The notes beneath the pieces were generated by a model. That model saw nothing but the letters and a program-made list of their open reading frames with translations, made no database searches and was not told the DNA's origin. 56,474 nt of DNA from Clostridium sp. (GTDB lineage: Bacteria > Bacillota > Clostridia > Clostridiales > Clostridiaceae). The DNA lies in NCBI GenBank assembly GCA_022767515.1, contig JALENK010000066.1:1-56474 (forward strand), read 5' to 3'. Of this stretch, positions 26,307 to 36,032 are shown piece by piece (within the stretch, counting starts at the first letter, position 1; each line of letters starts with the position of its first letter). The position numbers and the translations under genes are program-made.

Positions 26307-26737
26307 TGAGTAATGGATTAAATATTAATGAGATTTTAAATGTATTACCTCATAGAAGTCCTTTTTTATTAGTTGATAGGATTTTAGAATTAGAAGAAGG
26401 TAAGAAAGCAATAGGAAGAAAATGTGTTACATTTAATGAGCCATTTTTTGCAGGACATTTCCCAGGAGAACCAGTTATGCCAGGTGTTCTTATAATTGAA
26501 GCAATGGCACAGGTTGGAGCTGTGGTATGTCTTTCTGTTGAGGAATATAAAGGTAAAACAGCTTATTTTGGTGGAATTGAAAAAGCAAGATTTAGAAACA
26601 AAGTGGTTCCAGGTGATGTGTTAACAATTGAAGTTGAGCTTATAAAGCAAAAAGGACCTATGGGAGTTGCAAAGGCAAAGGCATATGATGACGAAAAGGT
26701 ATTTGCAGAAGCAACAATCACATTTGTTATAGGATAG
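26306..26737 (+). CDS. fabZ: 3-hydroxyacyl-ACP dehydratase
   Basis: 143 residues from ATG 26306 which shares a base with the accB stop; an in-frame upstream ATG at 26276 lies within accB and would add 10 unrelated residues. Hot-dog fold with active-site His in LPHRSPFLLVDRI and Glu in GHFPGEPVMPGVLIIEAMAQ. It dehydrates hydroxyacyl-ACP. It is the only dehydratase in the operon. Confidence 0.95.
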   Translation: MSNGLNINEILNVLPHRSPFLLVDRILELEEGKKAIGRKCVTFNEPFFAGHFPGEPVMPGVLIIEAMAQVGAVVCLSVEEYKGKTAYFGGIEKARFRNKVVPGDVLTIEVELIKQKGPMGVAKAKAYDDEKVFAEATITFVIG

Positions 26738-26748
26738 GTGGTAAAATT

Positions 26749-28089
26749 ATGTTTCAAAAAATATTAATTGCAAATAGAGGCGAAATAGCAGTTAGAATAA
26801 TTCGTGCATGCAGAGAGATGGGAATAGAAACTGTTGCAGTATATTCAGAAGCAGATAAAGATTCCTTACATGTTCAATTAGCTGATCAAAGTGTATGTAT
26901 AGGACCTAATAATCCTAAAGATAGCTATTTAAATATGGGGAGAATTTTAAGTGCAACAATAGCAAGTGGTGCAACAGCAATACATCCTGGTTTTGGATTT
27001 TTATCTGAAAACCCAAAATTTGCAAAGATGTGTGAAGAATGCAATATAGTATTTATTGGACCAAAAGCAGATATTATACAAAAGTTAGGAGATAAATCAG
27101 AGGCAAGAAAGACAATGGAAGAGGCAGGAGTTCCTGTTGTTCCAGGAAATAGTGAACCTATATTTGAAACTGAGAAGGCTTCAAAAATAGCAGAAAAGAT
27201 TGGTTATCCGGTTATTGTAAAGGCTGTAGCTGGTGGTGGCGGTAAAGGTATGAGAATCATAAATTCAAAAGAGGATTTTTGTGAATTATTTGAAACCGCT
27301 CAAGCAGAAGCTGAAAATGCATTTGGAAATGGCGCTATGTATATTGAAAAATATATAAATCCAGCGAAGCATGTTGAGTTTCAAATTTTAGCTGATGAAT
27401 ATGGAAATGTTGTTCATTTAGGAGAGAGAGATTGTTCAATTCAACGTAAGCATCAAAAGATGATAGAAGAAGCACCATCAAGCGTTATTGATGATAAACT
27501 AAGGGAGCAAATGGGTTCGATTGCTGTTAAGGCTGCTAAAAGTGTAGGTTACAGTAATGCAGGTACTGTAGAATTTATATTAGATAAGGATAGAAATTTC
27601 TATTTTATTGAAATGAATACAAGAGTTCAGGTTGAGCATGGTGTAAGTGAATTAGTTACAAATGTCGATATTATAAAGGAACAAATAAGAATTGCTGCTA
27701 AAGAAAAACTAAGCCTAACTCAGGATATGATAAATATAAAGGGTTATGCAATTGAAGTTAGAATTAATGCAGAAGACCCCGAAAAAAATTTTAGACCATC
27801 TCCAGGAACAGTGACTAATTTGCATTTTCCAGGTGGAAATGGTGTAAGAGTTGATTCAGCATTATATACAGGTTATAAGGTGCAACCATACTATGATTCA
27901 CTTATAGCAAAGCTTATGGTTATTGGTAAAAATAGAGATGAGGCCATAAGCAAAATGAGAAGTGCTCTTAGTGAATTTGTTGTAGATGGTATTAAAACAA
28001 ATATTGATTTTCAATATAGCATACTTTATGAAGATGATTATATTAATAATAATATTGATACTGGTTTTGTAGAAAAGATAATGAGGTAG
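26749..28089 (+). CDS. accC: Biotin carboxylase subunit of acetyl-CoA carboxylase
   Basis: 446 residues: [15 protein letters not shown] start, ATP-grasp Gly-rich loop [25 protein letters not shown], and [12 protein letters not shown]. Carboxylates biotin on AccB using bicarbonate and ATP. It lies 11 bases after fabZ and 5 before accD, so it is co-transcribed. Confidence 0.97.
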   Translation: MFQKILIANRGEIAVRIIRACREMGIETVAVYSEADKDSLHVQLADQSVCIGPNNPKDSYLNMGRILSATIASGATAIHPGFGFLSENPKFAKMCEECNIVFIGPKADIIQKLGDKSEARKTMEEAGVPVVPGNSEPIFETEKASKIAEKIGYPVIVKAVAGGGGKGMRIINSKEDFCELFETAQAEAENAFGNGAMYIEKYINPAKHVEFQILADEYGNVVHLGERDCSIQRKHQKMIEEAPSSVIDDKLREQMGSIAVKAAKSVGYSNAGTVEFILDKDRNFYFIEMNTRVQVEHGVSELVTNVDIIKEQIRIAAKEKLSLTQDMINIKGYAIEVRINAEDPEKNFRPSPGTVTNLHFPGGNGVRVDSALYTGYKVQPYYDSLIAKLMVIGKNRDEAISKMRSALSEFVVDGIKTNIDFQYSILYEDDYINNNIDTGFVEKIMR

Positions 28090-28094
28090 ATATT

Positions 28095-28949
28095 ATGCTA
28101 AAAGGAATGTTTAAAGAAATAAACAATAAGATGCAAGGACAACAAGATAAAAAAGTAAAAGCAAGTATGTACGAACCAACTGTTCCAGATGGGATGTTTA
28201 CAAAATGTGCTAAATGTAATAAGATAATTTATTCTGAGGATATTATTGAAAATAATCATATTTGTCCAAATTGTAATTATAACTTTAGAATTAATCCTAA
28301 AATTAGAATTAATATGATTATTGATAAAGATACTTTTGAGGAATCTGATGTTGACATGCCAATAAGCAATCCTTTAGATTTTCCAGGATATGAAGAAAAG
28401 TTAAAAAAAATGAGAGATGTAACATCATTAAAGGAAGCAGTGGTTACTGGATTTGGAAAGATTGATGGTACAGAGGTTGCAATTGGTGTTATGTCATCTG
28501 AATTTTTTATGGGAAGTATGGGGTATGTTGTTGGTGAAAAGATAACAAGACTTATTGAAAAGGCCACAGAAAAGAGAGTACCACTTATTTTAGTATGTAC
28601 ATCTGGTGGAGCTAGAATGCAAGAAGGGATGTTTTCTTTAATGCAAATGGCAAAGACAGCACAAGCGTTAAAGAAGCATGATGAGGCAGGTCTTTTATAT
28701 ATTTCACTATTAACAGACCCAACAACTGGAGGAGTAACAGCAAGCTTTGCAATGCTTGGAGATATAATTTTAGCAGAACCTGGGGCATTAATTGGATTTG
28801 CAGGACCTAGAGTTATTCAACAAACAATTGGACAAAAGCTACCAGAGGGATTTCAAAGTTCAGAATTTTTGTTAGAACATGGGTTTGTTGATAAAATAGT
28901 TAAACGTGAAAAGTTAAAACAAACATTAAGCATGTTAGTTAGGAGTTAA
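28095..28949 (+). CDS. accD: Acetyl-CoA carboxylase carboxyltransferase subunit beta
   Basis: 284 residues. Four-Cys zinc ribbon at about 35-58 (CAKC, then CPNC) followed by the crotonase-like carboxyltransferase core with [18 protein letters not shown] and [12 protein letters not shown]. Forms the transferase with AccA, moving the carboxyl group from biotin to acetyl-CoA. Confidence 0.97.
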   Translation: MLKGMFKEINNKMQGQQDKKVKASMYEPTVPDGMFTKCAKCNKIIYSEDIIENNHICPNCNYNFRINPKIRINMIIDKDTFEESDVDMPISNPLDFPGYEEKLKKMRDVTSLKEAVVTGFGKIDGTEVAIGVMSSEFFMGSMGYVVGEKITRLIEKATEKRVPLILVCTSGGARMQEGMFSLMQMAKTAQALKKHDEAGLLYISLLTDPTTGGVTASFAMLGDIILAEPGALIGFAGPRVIQQTIGQKLPEGFQSSEFLLEHGFVDKIVKREKLKQTLSMLVRS

Positions 28950-28954
28950 GAAAT

Positions 28955-29746
28955 ATGGAAAATGAATTAACACCTTGGGATAAAGTTAAAATAGCAAGAA
29001 GTAAGGATAGATTAACAGCCCTTGATTTTATAAAAAATATTTTTGATGATTTTATTGAATTGCACGGTGATAGATTATTTGGTGATGACAGGGCAATAGT
29101 TGCAGGATTAGCTACATTGAGTGGTAAACCTGTAGTTGTAGTAGGGCAACAAAAGGGAAGAAATACCAAGGAAAGTATTAAGAGAAATTTTGGTATGCCA
29201 AAGCCTGAAGGATATAGAAAAGCTCTTAGAATTATGAAGCTTGCTGAAAAATTTAATAGACCTATTATTTGTTTTGTTGATACACCAGGAGCATATTGTG
29301 GAATTGAAGCAGAAGAAAGAGGTCAAGGAGAATCGATTGCAAAGAACTTATTTGAGATGTCTTCATTAAAAGTGCCTGTACTTGCAATAATGATTGGTGA
29401 AGGTGGAAGTGGTGGAGCACTTGCACTTGCGGTTGCAAATGAGGTGTGGATGCTTGAAAATGCAACCTATTCTATATTATCACCTGAAGGATTTGCAGCT
29501 ATTTTATGGAAAGATAGCAAAAAGGCTCCTGAAGCTGCAAAGGTAATGAAAATAATTGCCGAAGATTTAAAGAATTTGAATATTATTGATAAGATAATAC
29601 CTGAGAAACAAAATCCAACTGATGAGGATAAGTATCAGTTAATAAAAGAATTAAAACAAGATATAATAGAATTTCTTGATAAAAATAAAGATAAATCAAA
29701 AGAAGAAATTGTGAATGAAAGATATTCACGTTTTAGAAATATGTAA
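28955..29746 (+). CDS. accA: Acetyl-CoA carboxylase carboxyltransferase subunit alpha
   Basis: 263 residues. Crotonase fold with [36 protein letters not shown] and [17 protein letters not shown], all hallmark AccA stretches. Somewhat short at the N terminus compared with E. coli AccA, as usual in Clostridia. Five bases after accD. Confidence 0.97.
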   Translation: MENELTPWDKVKIARSKDRLTALDFIKNIFDDFIELHGDRLFGDDRAIVAGLATLSGKPVVVVGQQKGRNTKESIKRNFGMPKPEGYRKALRIMKLAEKFNRPIICFVDTPGAYCGIEAEERGQGESIAKNLFEMSSLKVPVLAIMIGEGGSGGALALAVANEVWMLENATYSILSPEGFAAILWKDSKKAPEAAKVMKIIAEDLKNLNIIDKIIPEKQNPTDEDKYQLIKELKQDIIEFLDKNKDKSKEEIVNERYSRFRNM

Positions 29747-29777
29747 TCAAAATAAATATCGAAGAGGTATGAAATAG

Positions 29778-31421
29778 ATGAGTATGAAAGAACATGCTAT
29801 AATTGAAAGATATATTAAGACGGAAACTAATGATAAGGGAGAATTAAAGAAAATATCATTCATAAATGATGATGAATTTAACTTTTCCTTCGACATTGTA
29901 GATGAATTAGCTAAAAAATGTCCAGATAAATTAGGGTTACTTCATATATCTGATACAAAAGAAGAAACAAGATTAACGTTTTCACAGCTTAGTAGTTTAT
30001 CTTCAAGGGCTGCAAACTATTTTGAGTCTTTAGGAATAAAAAAAGGCGATAGGGTAATGGTTGTATTAAAGAGACATTATGAATTTTGGATTACTGTACT
30101 TGCCTTAAATAAAATTGGTGCAATATTCTGTCCTACTACTAATTTGCTAGTAGAAGAAGATTTTGAGTATAGATTTAAGGCGGCTAATATTGACCATATT
30201 ATATCTACATCTGACAATAAGATGCCTGAAATTATTGATAAGGCTAATGAAGTATATGGTAAATTAGCTAATAAGGTTGTTGTTGGAAAATCTGCAGAAG
30301 GTTGGCACAACTTTAATGATGAATATAAAAACTTTTCTGATGAATATATCTGTAAAGGTGAAAAGCCTGCTGGAAATGATTTGATGTTTTTATTATTCAC
30401 ATCAGGAACTAGCGCATATCCAAAGATTGTAAGACATAGTAATAAATATCCATTAGGTCATTATATTACAGCGAAGTATTGGCAAAAGGTAAATCCAGAA
30501 GGGTTACATTTAACTGTTTCTGATACAGGATGGGCTAAAGCATTATGGGGAAAAATATTTGGACAGTGGTTATGTGAAGCACCTATATTTGTATATGATT
30601 TTAACAAATTTGATCCAAATGAGATATTATTAATGATTCAAAAATATAGAATTACAACATTTTGTGCACCACCAACTCTATATAGATACTTAATAAAGAT
30701 GGACTTAAAGAAGTATGATATTTCATCTTTAGAAAATGTTACAGTAGGTGGAGAAGCATTGAATCATGAAGTATTCGATAAATTCTATGAAGAAACAGGT
30801 TTAAAGCTTATGGAAGGATATGGACAAAGTGAAACTACATTAGTTTGTGGAAATCCATATTGGGTTGAACCAAAGGTTGGTTCAATGGGAAAAATATCTC
30901 CTTTATATGATGTTCATTTATTAGATACTGATGGAAATGAAGTAAGTCAGGGAGAAGTTGGAGAAGTCTGTATAAATACAGAAGTAATACCAAATGGTTT
31001 ATTCTTAGGATACGATAATGATGAAGAAATGAATAAAAAGATTTGGCATGATAGTTTTTATCATACTAGAGACTTAGCTTATATGGATGAAGATGGATAT
31101 TTATGGTATGTAGGTAGAAGTGATGATATGATAAAAACAGCTGGATATAGAGTAGGGCCTCTTGAAATTGAAAATGTAATTATGAAGCTTCCATATGTTT
31201 TAGAGTGTTCAGTTACTGCAATTCCAGATAAGTCTAGAGGGCAAGCAATAAAAGCATTTATTGTATTAGTAGATGGTGAAGAACCTACAAGGGAATTAAA
31301 TAAAAAGGTACAGGTTTATTTAAGAGAGAATTTAGCATCATATAAGTGGCCTAAGGTTATTGAATTTGTAAAAGAACTTCCTAAGACAATTAGTGGTAAG
31401 GTAATTAAAAAGAAATTATAA
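29778..31421 (+). CDS. AMP-dependent acyl-CoA synthetase (acetate/medium-chain type)
   Basis: 547 residues of the adenylate-forming family. Phosphate loop LLFTSGTSAYPKIVRH (about residue 210), EGYGQSETTL, YHTRDLAYMDEDGYLWYVGR hinge, and the C-terminal catalytic Lys in TISGKVIKKKL. The DTGWAKALWG motif is typical of medium-chain/propionyl-acetyl acyl-CoA synthetases. Thirty-one bases after accA with no terminator between, so it is likely in the fatty acid operon; it could activate exogenous fatty acids or acetate for synthesis. Substrate chain length cannot be read. Confidence 0.85.
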   Translation: MSMKEHAIIERYIKTETNDKGELKKISFINDDEFNFSFDIVDELAKKCPDKLGLLHISDTKEETRLTFSQLSSLSSRAANYFESLGIKKGDRVMVVLKRHYEFWITVLALNKIGAIFCPTTNLLVEEDFEYRFKAANIDHIISTSDNKMPEIIDKANEVYGKLANKVVVGKSAEGWHNFNDEYKNFSDEYICKGEKPAGNDLMFLLFTSGTSAYPKIVRHSNKYPLGHYITAKYWQKVNPEGLHLTVSDTGWAKALWGKIFGQWLCEAPIFVYDFNKFDPNEILLMIQKYRITTFCAPPTLYRYLIKMDLKKYDISSLENVTVGGEALNHEVFDKFYEETGLKLMEGYGQSETTLVCGNPYWVEPKVGSMGKISPLYDVHLLDTDGNEVSQGEVGEVCINTEVIPNGLFLGYDNDEEMNKKIWHDSFYHTRDLAYMDEDGYLWYVGRSDDMIKTAGYRVGPLEIENVIMKLPYVLECSVTAIPDKSRGQAIKAFIVLVDGEEPTRELNKKVQVYLRENLASYKWPKVIEFVKELPKTISGKVIKKKL

Positions 31422-31461
31422 AAGTTAAATATAAGTTTTTATAGACAGGGAGCAGTTGGAT

Positions 31462-31923
31462 ATGGATAATGAATCTAATGAAAGACTATTAGGAGCATGG
31501 CTTAAATTATGTTCTGCTATTTGGAGTAATAGAATATTGTCCGATATTTTATCATATAATGAGGCATTTGTATGTAAATTATTATTTGATAGAAAGAAAG
31601 CAAATCCTTCCAAACCGTATTTACCTATAAAAAATTTATGCGAATATACTGGATTATTAAAGTCTCAAATGAATAAGACTTTAAATGATTTAGAAAAAAG
31701 AAATTATATTGAGAGACATAGATTTGACACAGATAGAAGAATGGTATATGTATCATTAAGTCTATCAGGGGAAAAAGCTTATTTAGAATCTCATGAAAAT
31801 ACTATGAAATTTGTAAATGAAGTATCTCAAATTATGGGGAAAGAATTAGTACTTAGTGCTACATCTTCATTTGAAGAAGTGGCTGAAATTGTTAATAAGA
31901 TAATTGAAAATAAGGGAAGATAG
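31462..31923 (+). CDS. MarR-family regulator at the end of the fatty acid operon
   Basis: 153 residues from ATG 31462, nine bases after AGGGAG; a TTG at 31456 is too close. Winged HTH about 45-105, with LCEYTGLLKSQMNKTLNDLE as recognition region and RHRFDTDRRMVYVSLS as the wing. Function resembles FabT, the MarR-type repressor of fatty acid genes in streptococci, but FabT is normally at the head of the operon and this is the last gene. The palindrome at 21656-21678 is a possible target. Assignment as FabT-like is inference. Confidence 0.82.
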   Translation: MDNESNERLLGAWLKLCSAIWSNRILSDILSYNEAFVCKLLFDRKKANPSKPYLPIKNLCEYTGLLKSQMNKTLNDLEKRNYIERHRFDTDRRMVYVSLSLSGEKAYLESHENTMKFVNEVSQIMGKELVLSATSSFEEVAEIVNKIIENKGR

Positions 31924-31946
31924 CACTTGTTTTGCTATCTTTTTTT
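31917..31946 (+). terminator. Rho-independent terminator of the fatty acid operon
   Basis: Nine-base stem (31917-31925 with 31933-31941, core GATAGCA/TGCTATC), then a run of T. The left arm overlaps the end of the MarR gene. Confidence 0.85.
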
Positions 31947-31997
31947 GTTAAAAATTTTTAAATAAAATCTTAAATTAATAGTTGTTTTTGTTTTTTG

Positions 31998-32006
31998 TGG
32001 TAAAAT
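31998..32006 (+). promoter_or_regulatory. Extended -10 promoter for the large GGDEF gene
   Basis: TGGTAAAAT, that is TGn plus TAAAAT at 32001-32006, about 40 bases before the start codon. No clear -35. Confidence 0.4.
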
Positions 32007-32048
32007 AGAATTAAGTATGAAAATTGCAATGTAAAATGGGTGATAAGA

Positions 32049-35000
32049 ATGAATGATTTGTACAACAATTATATAGGCCAATTGATTAGCTCATTAATTG
32101 ATAATAGCGAAATCGAAAATAATACTGTATTATGCATTAAATATTATAATTATTTGGATTTAGATAGAAGTAATATTGCAAAAGTTATTAAAAATACAAA
32201 TAGTAAGTTGTTATTTTATACTTTTGATAGTTCAAAATTTGAAACCGCATTTAGTCCTGTACTAGGGTGGATTAAAGAATTATATGAACAAAATTTTTCA
32301 GATATGGAACTTGAAAAGTTTTTAAATGAATGTGATGTGTATTACTTACATAGAAGTATATTTGAAAAATATATGAATGAGGGGATATGTACAAGAAAAG
32401 AAAGTGTTATTATTGACGAGATAAAATATGATTATAACATGTTTATAAAATCATTATGTAATATTTTATGTTATATCTCAACTAGGGTTAAACTCATATT
32501 AGTTTTAAACAAAATTCAATTTTCAAGTAGTTCAACATTAGATTTTATATATGAGTATTTAATAAATTATAAAAGTGATATGTTGACTTTAATATTAACA
32601 ATGGATGCCACAGTTGAAACAGAAGAATATATGGAAGAAAATTATAGAAAACTGATTAATAAGTTAGATGATATGAATTGTATAGTTGAACTTACAATGA
32701 AGAAGGATGAATGTCAGTTTGATTATCAAAATAAATTTGTTCCAAGAATTGATGATTTTGAATATTACTTAACTAGTATTTATAATATGATTATGACATT
32801 AAGCTTAGAGCAAGCTTTATATTATCTTGATATAATAAATAATAATATTGAAATAAATAAATTAGACTCACAAAATAAAAAAATTAAATTTTATTCATTA
32901 TATGCATTAGCATATATATATAGTAATCTTAATTCTAGTGCATTACTTCTTTGTCAAAATCTAAAAGTTTTGGCAGATGAGGTTAAGAGCGATGAAGTAT
33001 ATTATATTTATTATTATTTATTGATATTATCAAGATTAAGTGATAAAAATAGGGATTTAATATACTATGATGAATGTTTAAAGTTTGCATTAAAGACTAA
33101 AAATAAAGAAAATGTTATAAGAGCAAAGCTACTTGAATATAGTAAATATTTTAGTGATTGGCAGATTTTGTTCTTAAGTGATAACAATCCAGATTTTCCA
33201 GAAGAATTTTTGAAAGAATTGAAGCAATATGGATATTATAATCATCTAGCATATATATATGGTTTTTGTTTAGGAAATACCAGAACAGATTTTGTTAGAT
33301 TGATTAATGATTATGATAATAGTTATTTTAACAAGAGTATATCAATAGCTAAAAAAATAAAAAATGATAATTTTTTATTAAATGCATATAAGAAAAATAT
33401 TATGATAGCTTCTTGCTTTAATAGGTATGACTTAATATCTTCATATTATTCTAAATGTATTGAAATCGTACGTAAATTAGACAATCCTAAAGAAGAGTCT
33501 GATATAAATAATGGACTTGGATATAATAAAATAATCTCAGAAAGGTATGTTCCTGCTAATGAATATTTTAATAATTCATTAGAAATATTATATAAAATTT
33601 CAGATGCTGAGGGAATGTCTGAGACGCTATATAATATGGCAATGAATGCTTTTTGTGCACAAAACTATTATGATGCAAGAGAATTTTTAAATTTAGTATT
33701 ATTAATTATTGATAAGCTTAATATGATTACTATAAGAGTATGTAATTTGTCAAAAATATATGGACTATTAGCAGTTTGTAATTTTTATTTAGAATTTGAC
33801 TTCAACTGTTATTCATGCTTAAATAAGATGACGAGTATATTAAGTCATTTATTAGACGATGAAAAAGAAGTCGATTACACTTTATGGGATGATGATTTGT
33901 TTTTGTATTATTTTGTTTTTGGTTTAATAAGTAAAAAGCAAAATTCTTTAGACAAGGCAAGAGAGTACTTTGATAAGGCGGAATATCATATTTATAGGTC
34001 AATAGGAAGTATGTTTTATACCTATCCTCTTTTTACTATTGAAAAAGCAAAGCTATTAAAAAAGTTAAATTTGAAGGATGAGGCAAAGCTATGTATAGAA
34101 AAGTGCATGACATATTGTAGAAAAAATAATTATATGAATAAATTATTACTATTGAGTTCAGAATATAATGATATGGTCTTTAAGCTTGAAATAGTACCAT
34201 TACGATTACAAAAAATAACAAAGGAGCAGATTGTAGAACTTGTAAATATAGTGAGTTTAGAAAAGGAGCTTACCTACTATAAAAATGAAGTATTGTTCCT
34301 AACTGTTTGGCAAGATATGTTAAATATGCATCATGAATCTTTAGAAGAATTGATTTATACTAGTGTTCAGTCTTTTAAGAATAATTTCGGTACAGATAAG
34401 GTTATTTTTATTAATACTGAAGGAGAAGAGCCAAAACTAATATATTGCGATTCGGATATTGGACTAACTTCAAATGATATAAATAAAATAATAGAATATT
34501 TTAAAGTAAACAATAAAGAATTTATTACTTCAAAAATAAATTCTAATTATGTACAGCGTAAAAGTATAATTGAGATTTTTGGTGTAAACAAGATTTTCTC
34601 ATTTGCAGGAATTCCATTATTTTCAAATGGAAAACTAACCAATATATTAATTTGTTATATAGAAGTACATAAAAATTATGTAGAAAATAAAAGAATGTTT
34701 TTAGAGAATAACTTAAGTTCTATGAAATATATATTTAAACAGCTCATTGATGCTATATTAAAATATAAGACACAACAAAATTTAAAGAGAATTAATGCAA
34801 TAAATGAAAGAAATGCAGTTACAGATTTATTGACAGGCTTATATAATAGACAAGGGTTTGAGAGAATAATTAGTGGCAAAGGAAACTTTAATATTGACTT
34901 TAATCTAGAGGATAGAACAGTTATTTTATATATATATTTAGATAACTTTAAGTATTACAATGATACATTTGGACATGATATAGGAGATAATTTATTAATT

Positions 35001-35351
35001 GCATTTTCTGAAGTATTTAAAGCAGCTGTTAAGAATATAGGCTTTTCAGTTAGATATGGAGGCGACGAATTTTTAATTGGTATTCCAAAGGGAGACAAGG
35101 AGTCTGCTATAGAAATTGCTGAAAATATATATGCTGTTATTAAGGAAACTAATGGATTTGAGGATTACTTAAAGAATAAAACTAAAAAGGAAATTAGTAT
35201 ACCGATTGAAAAAAGAATATCTTGTTCTATAGGAATTTCTATTTCAAAAAATAATGAAAAGGATAATATATTAAAAGCTATAAAACAAGCGGATACAGTT
35301 TTATATGAAATAAAGAAGGCTGGTAAGAATAATTATAAATTTTATGAATAA
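32049..35351 (+). CDS. Large signalling protein: NTPase-like, TPR-like, GAF-like and GGDEF regions
   Basis: 1100 residues from ATG 32049 (a GTG at 32040 lies in the ribosome site). Residues about 1-230 look like an AAA/STAND NTPase remnant: LILVLNKIQFSSSSTLDFIY resembles the Walker B region, but no P-loop GxxxxGK[ST] exists. About 240-720 is helical with TPR-like repeats (for example MSETLYNMAMNAFCAQNYYD). About 735-900 resembles GAF. About 925-1100 is GGDEF with the motif intact at 1004-1008 (YGGDEF). However, the first metal-binding Asp of diguanylate cyclases (Asp327 of PleD) is replaced by Tyr963 in LYIYLDNFKYYND, and no RxxD I-site is present. Activity is doubtful. No membrane spans. Confidence 0.85.
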   Translation: MNDLYNNYIGQLISSLIDNSEIENNTVLCIKYYNYLDLDRSNIAKVIKNTNSKLLFYTFDSSKFETAFSPVLGWIKELYEQNFSDMELEKFLNECDVYYLHRSIFEKYMNEGICTRKESVIIDEIKYDYNMFIKSLCNILCYISTRVKLILVLNKIQFSSSSTLDFIYEYLINYKSDMLTLILTMDATVETEEYMEENYRKLINKLDDMNCIVELTMKKDECQFDYQNKFVPRIDDFEYYLTSIYNMIMTLSLEQALYYLDIINNNIEINKLDSQNKKIKFYSLYALAYIYSNLNSSALLLCQNLKVLADEVKSDEVYYIYYYLLILSRLSDKNRDLIYYDECLKFALKTKNKENVIRAKLLEYSKYFSDWQILFLSDNNPDFPEEFLKELKQYGYYNHLAYIYGFCLGNTRTDFVRLINDYDNSYFNKSISIAKKIKNDNFLLNAYKKNIMIASCFNRYDLISSYYSKCIEIVRKLDNPKEESDINNGLGYNKIISERYVPANEYFNNSLEILYKISDAEGMSETLYNMAMNAFCAQNYYDAREFLNLVLLIIDKLNMITIRVCNLSKIYGLLAVCNFYLEFDFNCYSCLNKMTSILSHLLDDEKEVDYTLWDDDLFLYYFVFGLISKKQNSLDKAREYFDKAEYHIYRSIGSMFYTYPLFTIEKAKLLKKLNLKDEAKLCIEKCMTYCRKNNYMNKLLLLSSEYNDMVFKLEIVPLRLQKITKEQIVELVNIVSLEKELTYYKNEVLFLTVWQDMLNMHHESLEELIYTSVQSFKNNFGTDKVIFINTEGEEPKLIYCDSDIGLTSNDINKIIEYFKVNNKEFITSKINSNYVQRKSIIEIFGVNKIFSFAGIPLFSNGKLTNILICYIEVHKNYVENKRMFLENNLSSMKYIFKQLIDAILKYKTQQNLKRINAINERNAVTDLLTGLYNRQGFERIISGKGNFNIDFNLEDRTVILYIYLDNFKYYNDTFGHDIGDNLLIAFSEVFKAAVKNIGFSVRYGGDEFLIGIPKGDKESAIEIAENIYAVIKETNGFEDYLKNKTKKEISIPIEKRISCSIGISISKNNEKDNILKAIKQADTVLYEIKKAGKNNYKFYE

Positions 35352-35412
35352 TTTAGTTTACAAATAGTTAATGCTTTGTTAATTCTTTTGAAACATAAAT
35401 GAAGAAGTTTTA

Positions 35413-35421
35413 TGGTACAAT
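35413..35421 (+). promoter_or_regulatory. Extended -10 promoter for cheX, followed by a short palindrome
   Basis: TGGTACAAT (TGn plus TACAAT at 35416-35421). Directly after it, CGTAT-GAA-ATACG at 35425-35437 is a perfect palindrome over the expected start point, a possible operator. Confidence 0.4.
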
Positions 35422-35458
35422 ATTCGTATGAAATACGTACTAAGGGGTGAAGCAGAGA

Positions 35459-35917
35459 ATGGACGCAAAACATGTAAACAATATATTACTAGCATTTACA
35501 AATATTATGCCTATGTTAGGTATGGATGATGTACAGAAAAAGGGTATGTCACTCAAAGGCAAAGATATTCATAGTTTAGGTATTGGAGTTGTTATTAGTT
35601 TAGTTGGTGATATAAAGGGAAATATTATTTATACTATGACTGAAGATAGTGCGAAAAAATTTGCCTCAAAAATGATGATGGGAATGCCTGTTGAGACACT
35701 TGATGATATGTCTAAAAGTGCAGTATCAGAAATGATTAATATGTTAACAGGAAATGTGGCTACTAATTTTTCTAATGATGGAGTCACAATTGATATATCT
35801 CCACCAGCATTTTTACAAGGAGAAGTTTTAATAAGCGCAAGTACAACTCAAGTATTGTCGTTAGATATGTGTATTAATGGAATTGATATACAAGTAAACA
35901 TTTCTTTAGAAGATTAG
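35459..35917 (+). CDS. cheX: CheX-family chemotaxis phosphatase
   Basis: 152 residues from ATG 35459, after AAGGGGTG; a GTG at 35447 overlaps that site. The ExxN catalytic motif of CheC/CheX/FliY phosphatases is present in AVSEMINMLTGNVATNF (Glu and Asn of E-M-I-N), and the single copy of this motif and the length favour CheX. Such enzymes dephosphorylate CheY-P to end the chemotaxis signal. It stands alone between its own promoter and terminator; no CheY is near. Confidence 0.88.
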   Translation: MDAKHVNNILLAFTNIMPMLGMDDVQKKGMSLKGKDIHSLGIGVVISLVGDIKGNIIYTMTEDSAKKFASKMMMGMPVETLDDMSKSAVSEMINMLTGNVATNFSNDGVTIDISPPAFLQGEVLISASTTQVLSLDMCINGIDIQVNISLED

Positions 35918-35965
35918 ATTTTAGCGTACATATTACTTTTTATATGTGCGCTAAAATTTTGTTTT
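35918..35965 (+). terminator. Rho-independent terminator after cheX
   Basis: Sixteen-pair stem (35918-35933 with 35942-35957) with one T-G wobble, followed by TTTTGTTTT. Confidence 0.9.
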
Positions 35966-36032
35966 GAAAGTATAGAATAAAAACACATGGGTAATAATAT
36001 AAGATAGATAATAATGGAGGGTAGGTTGAGAA

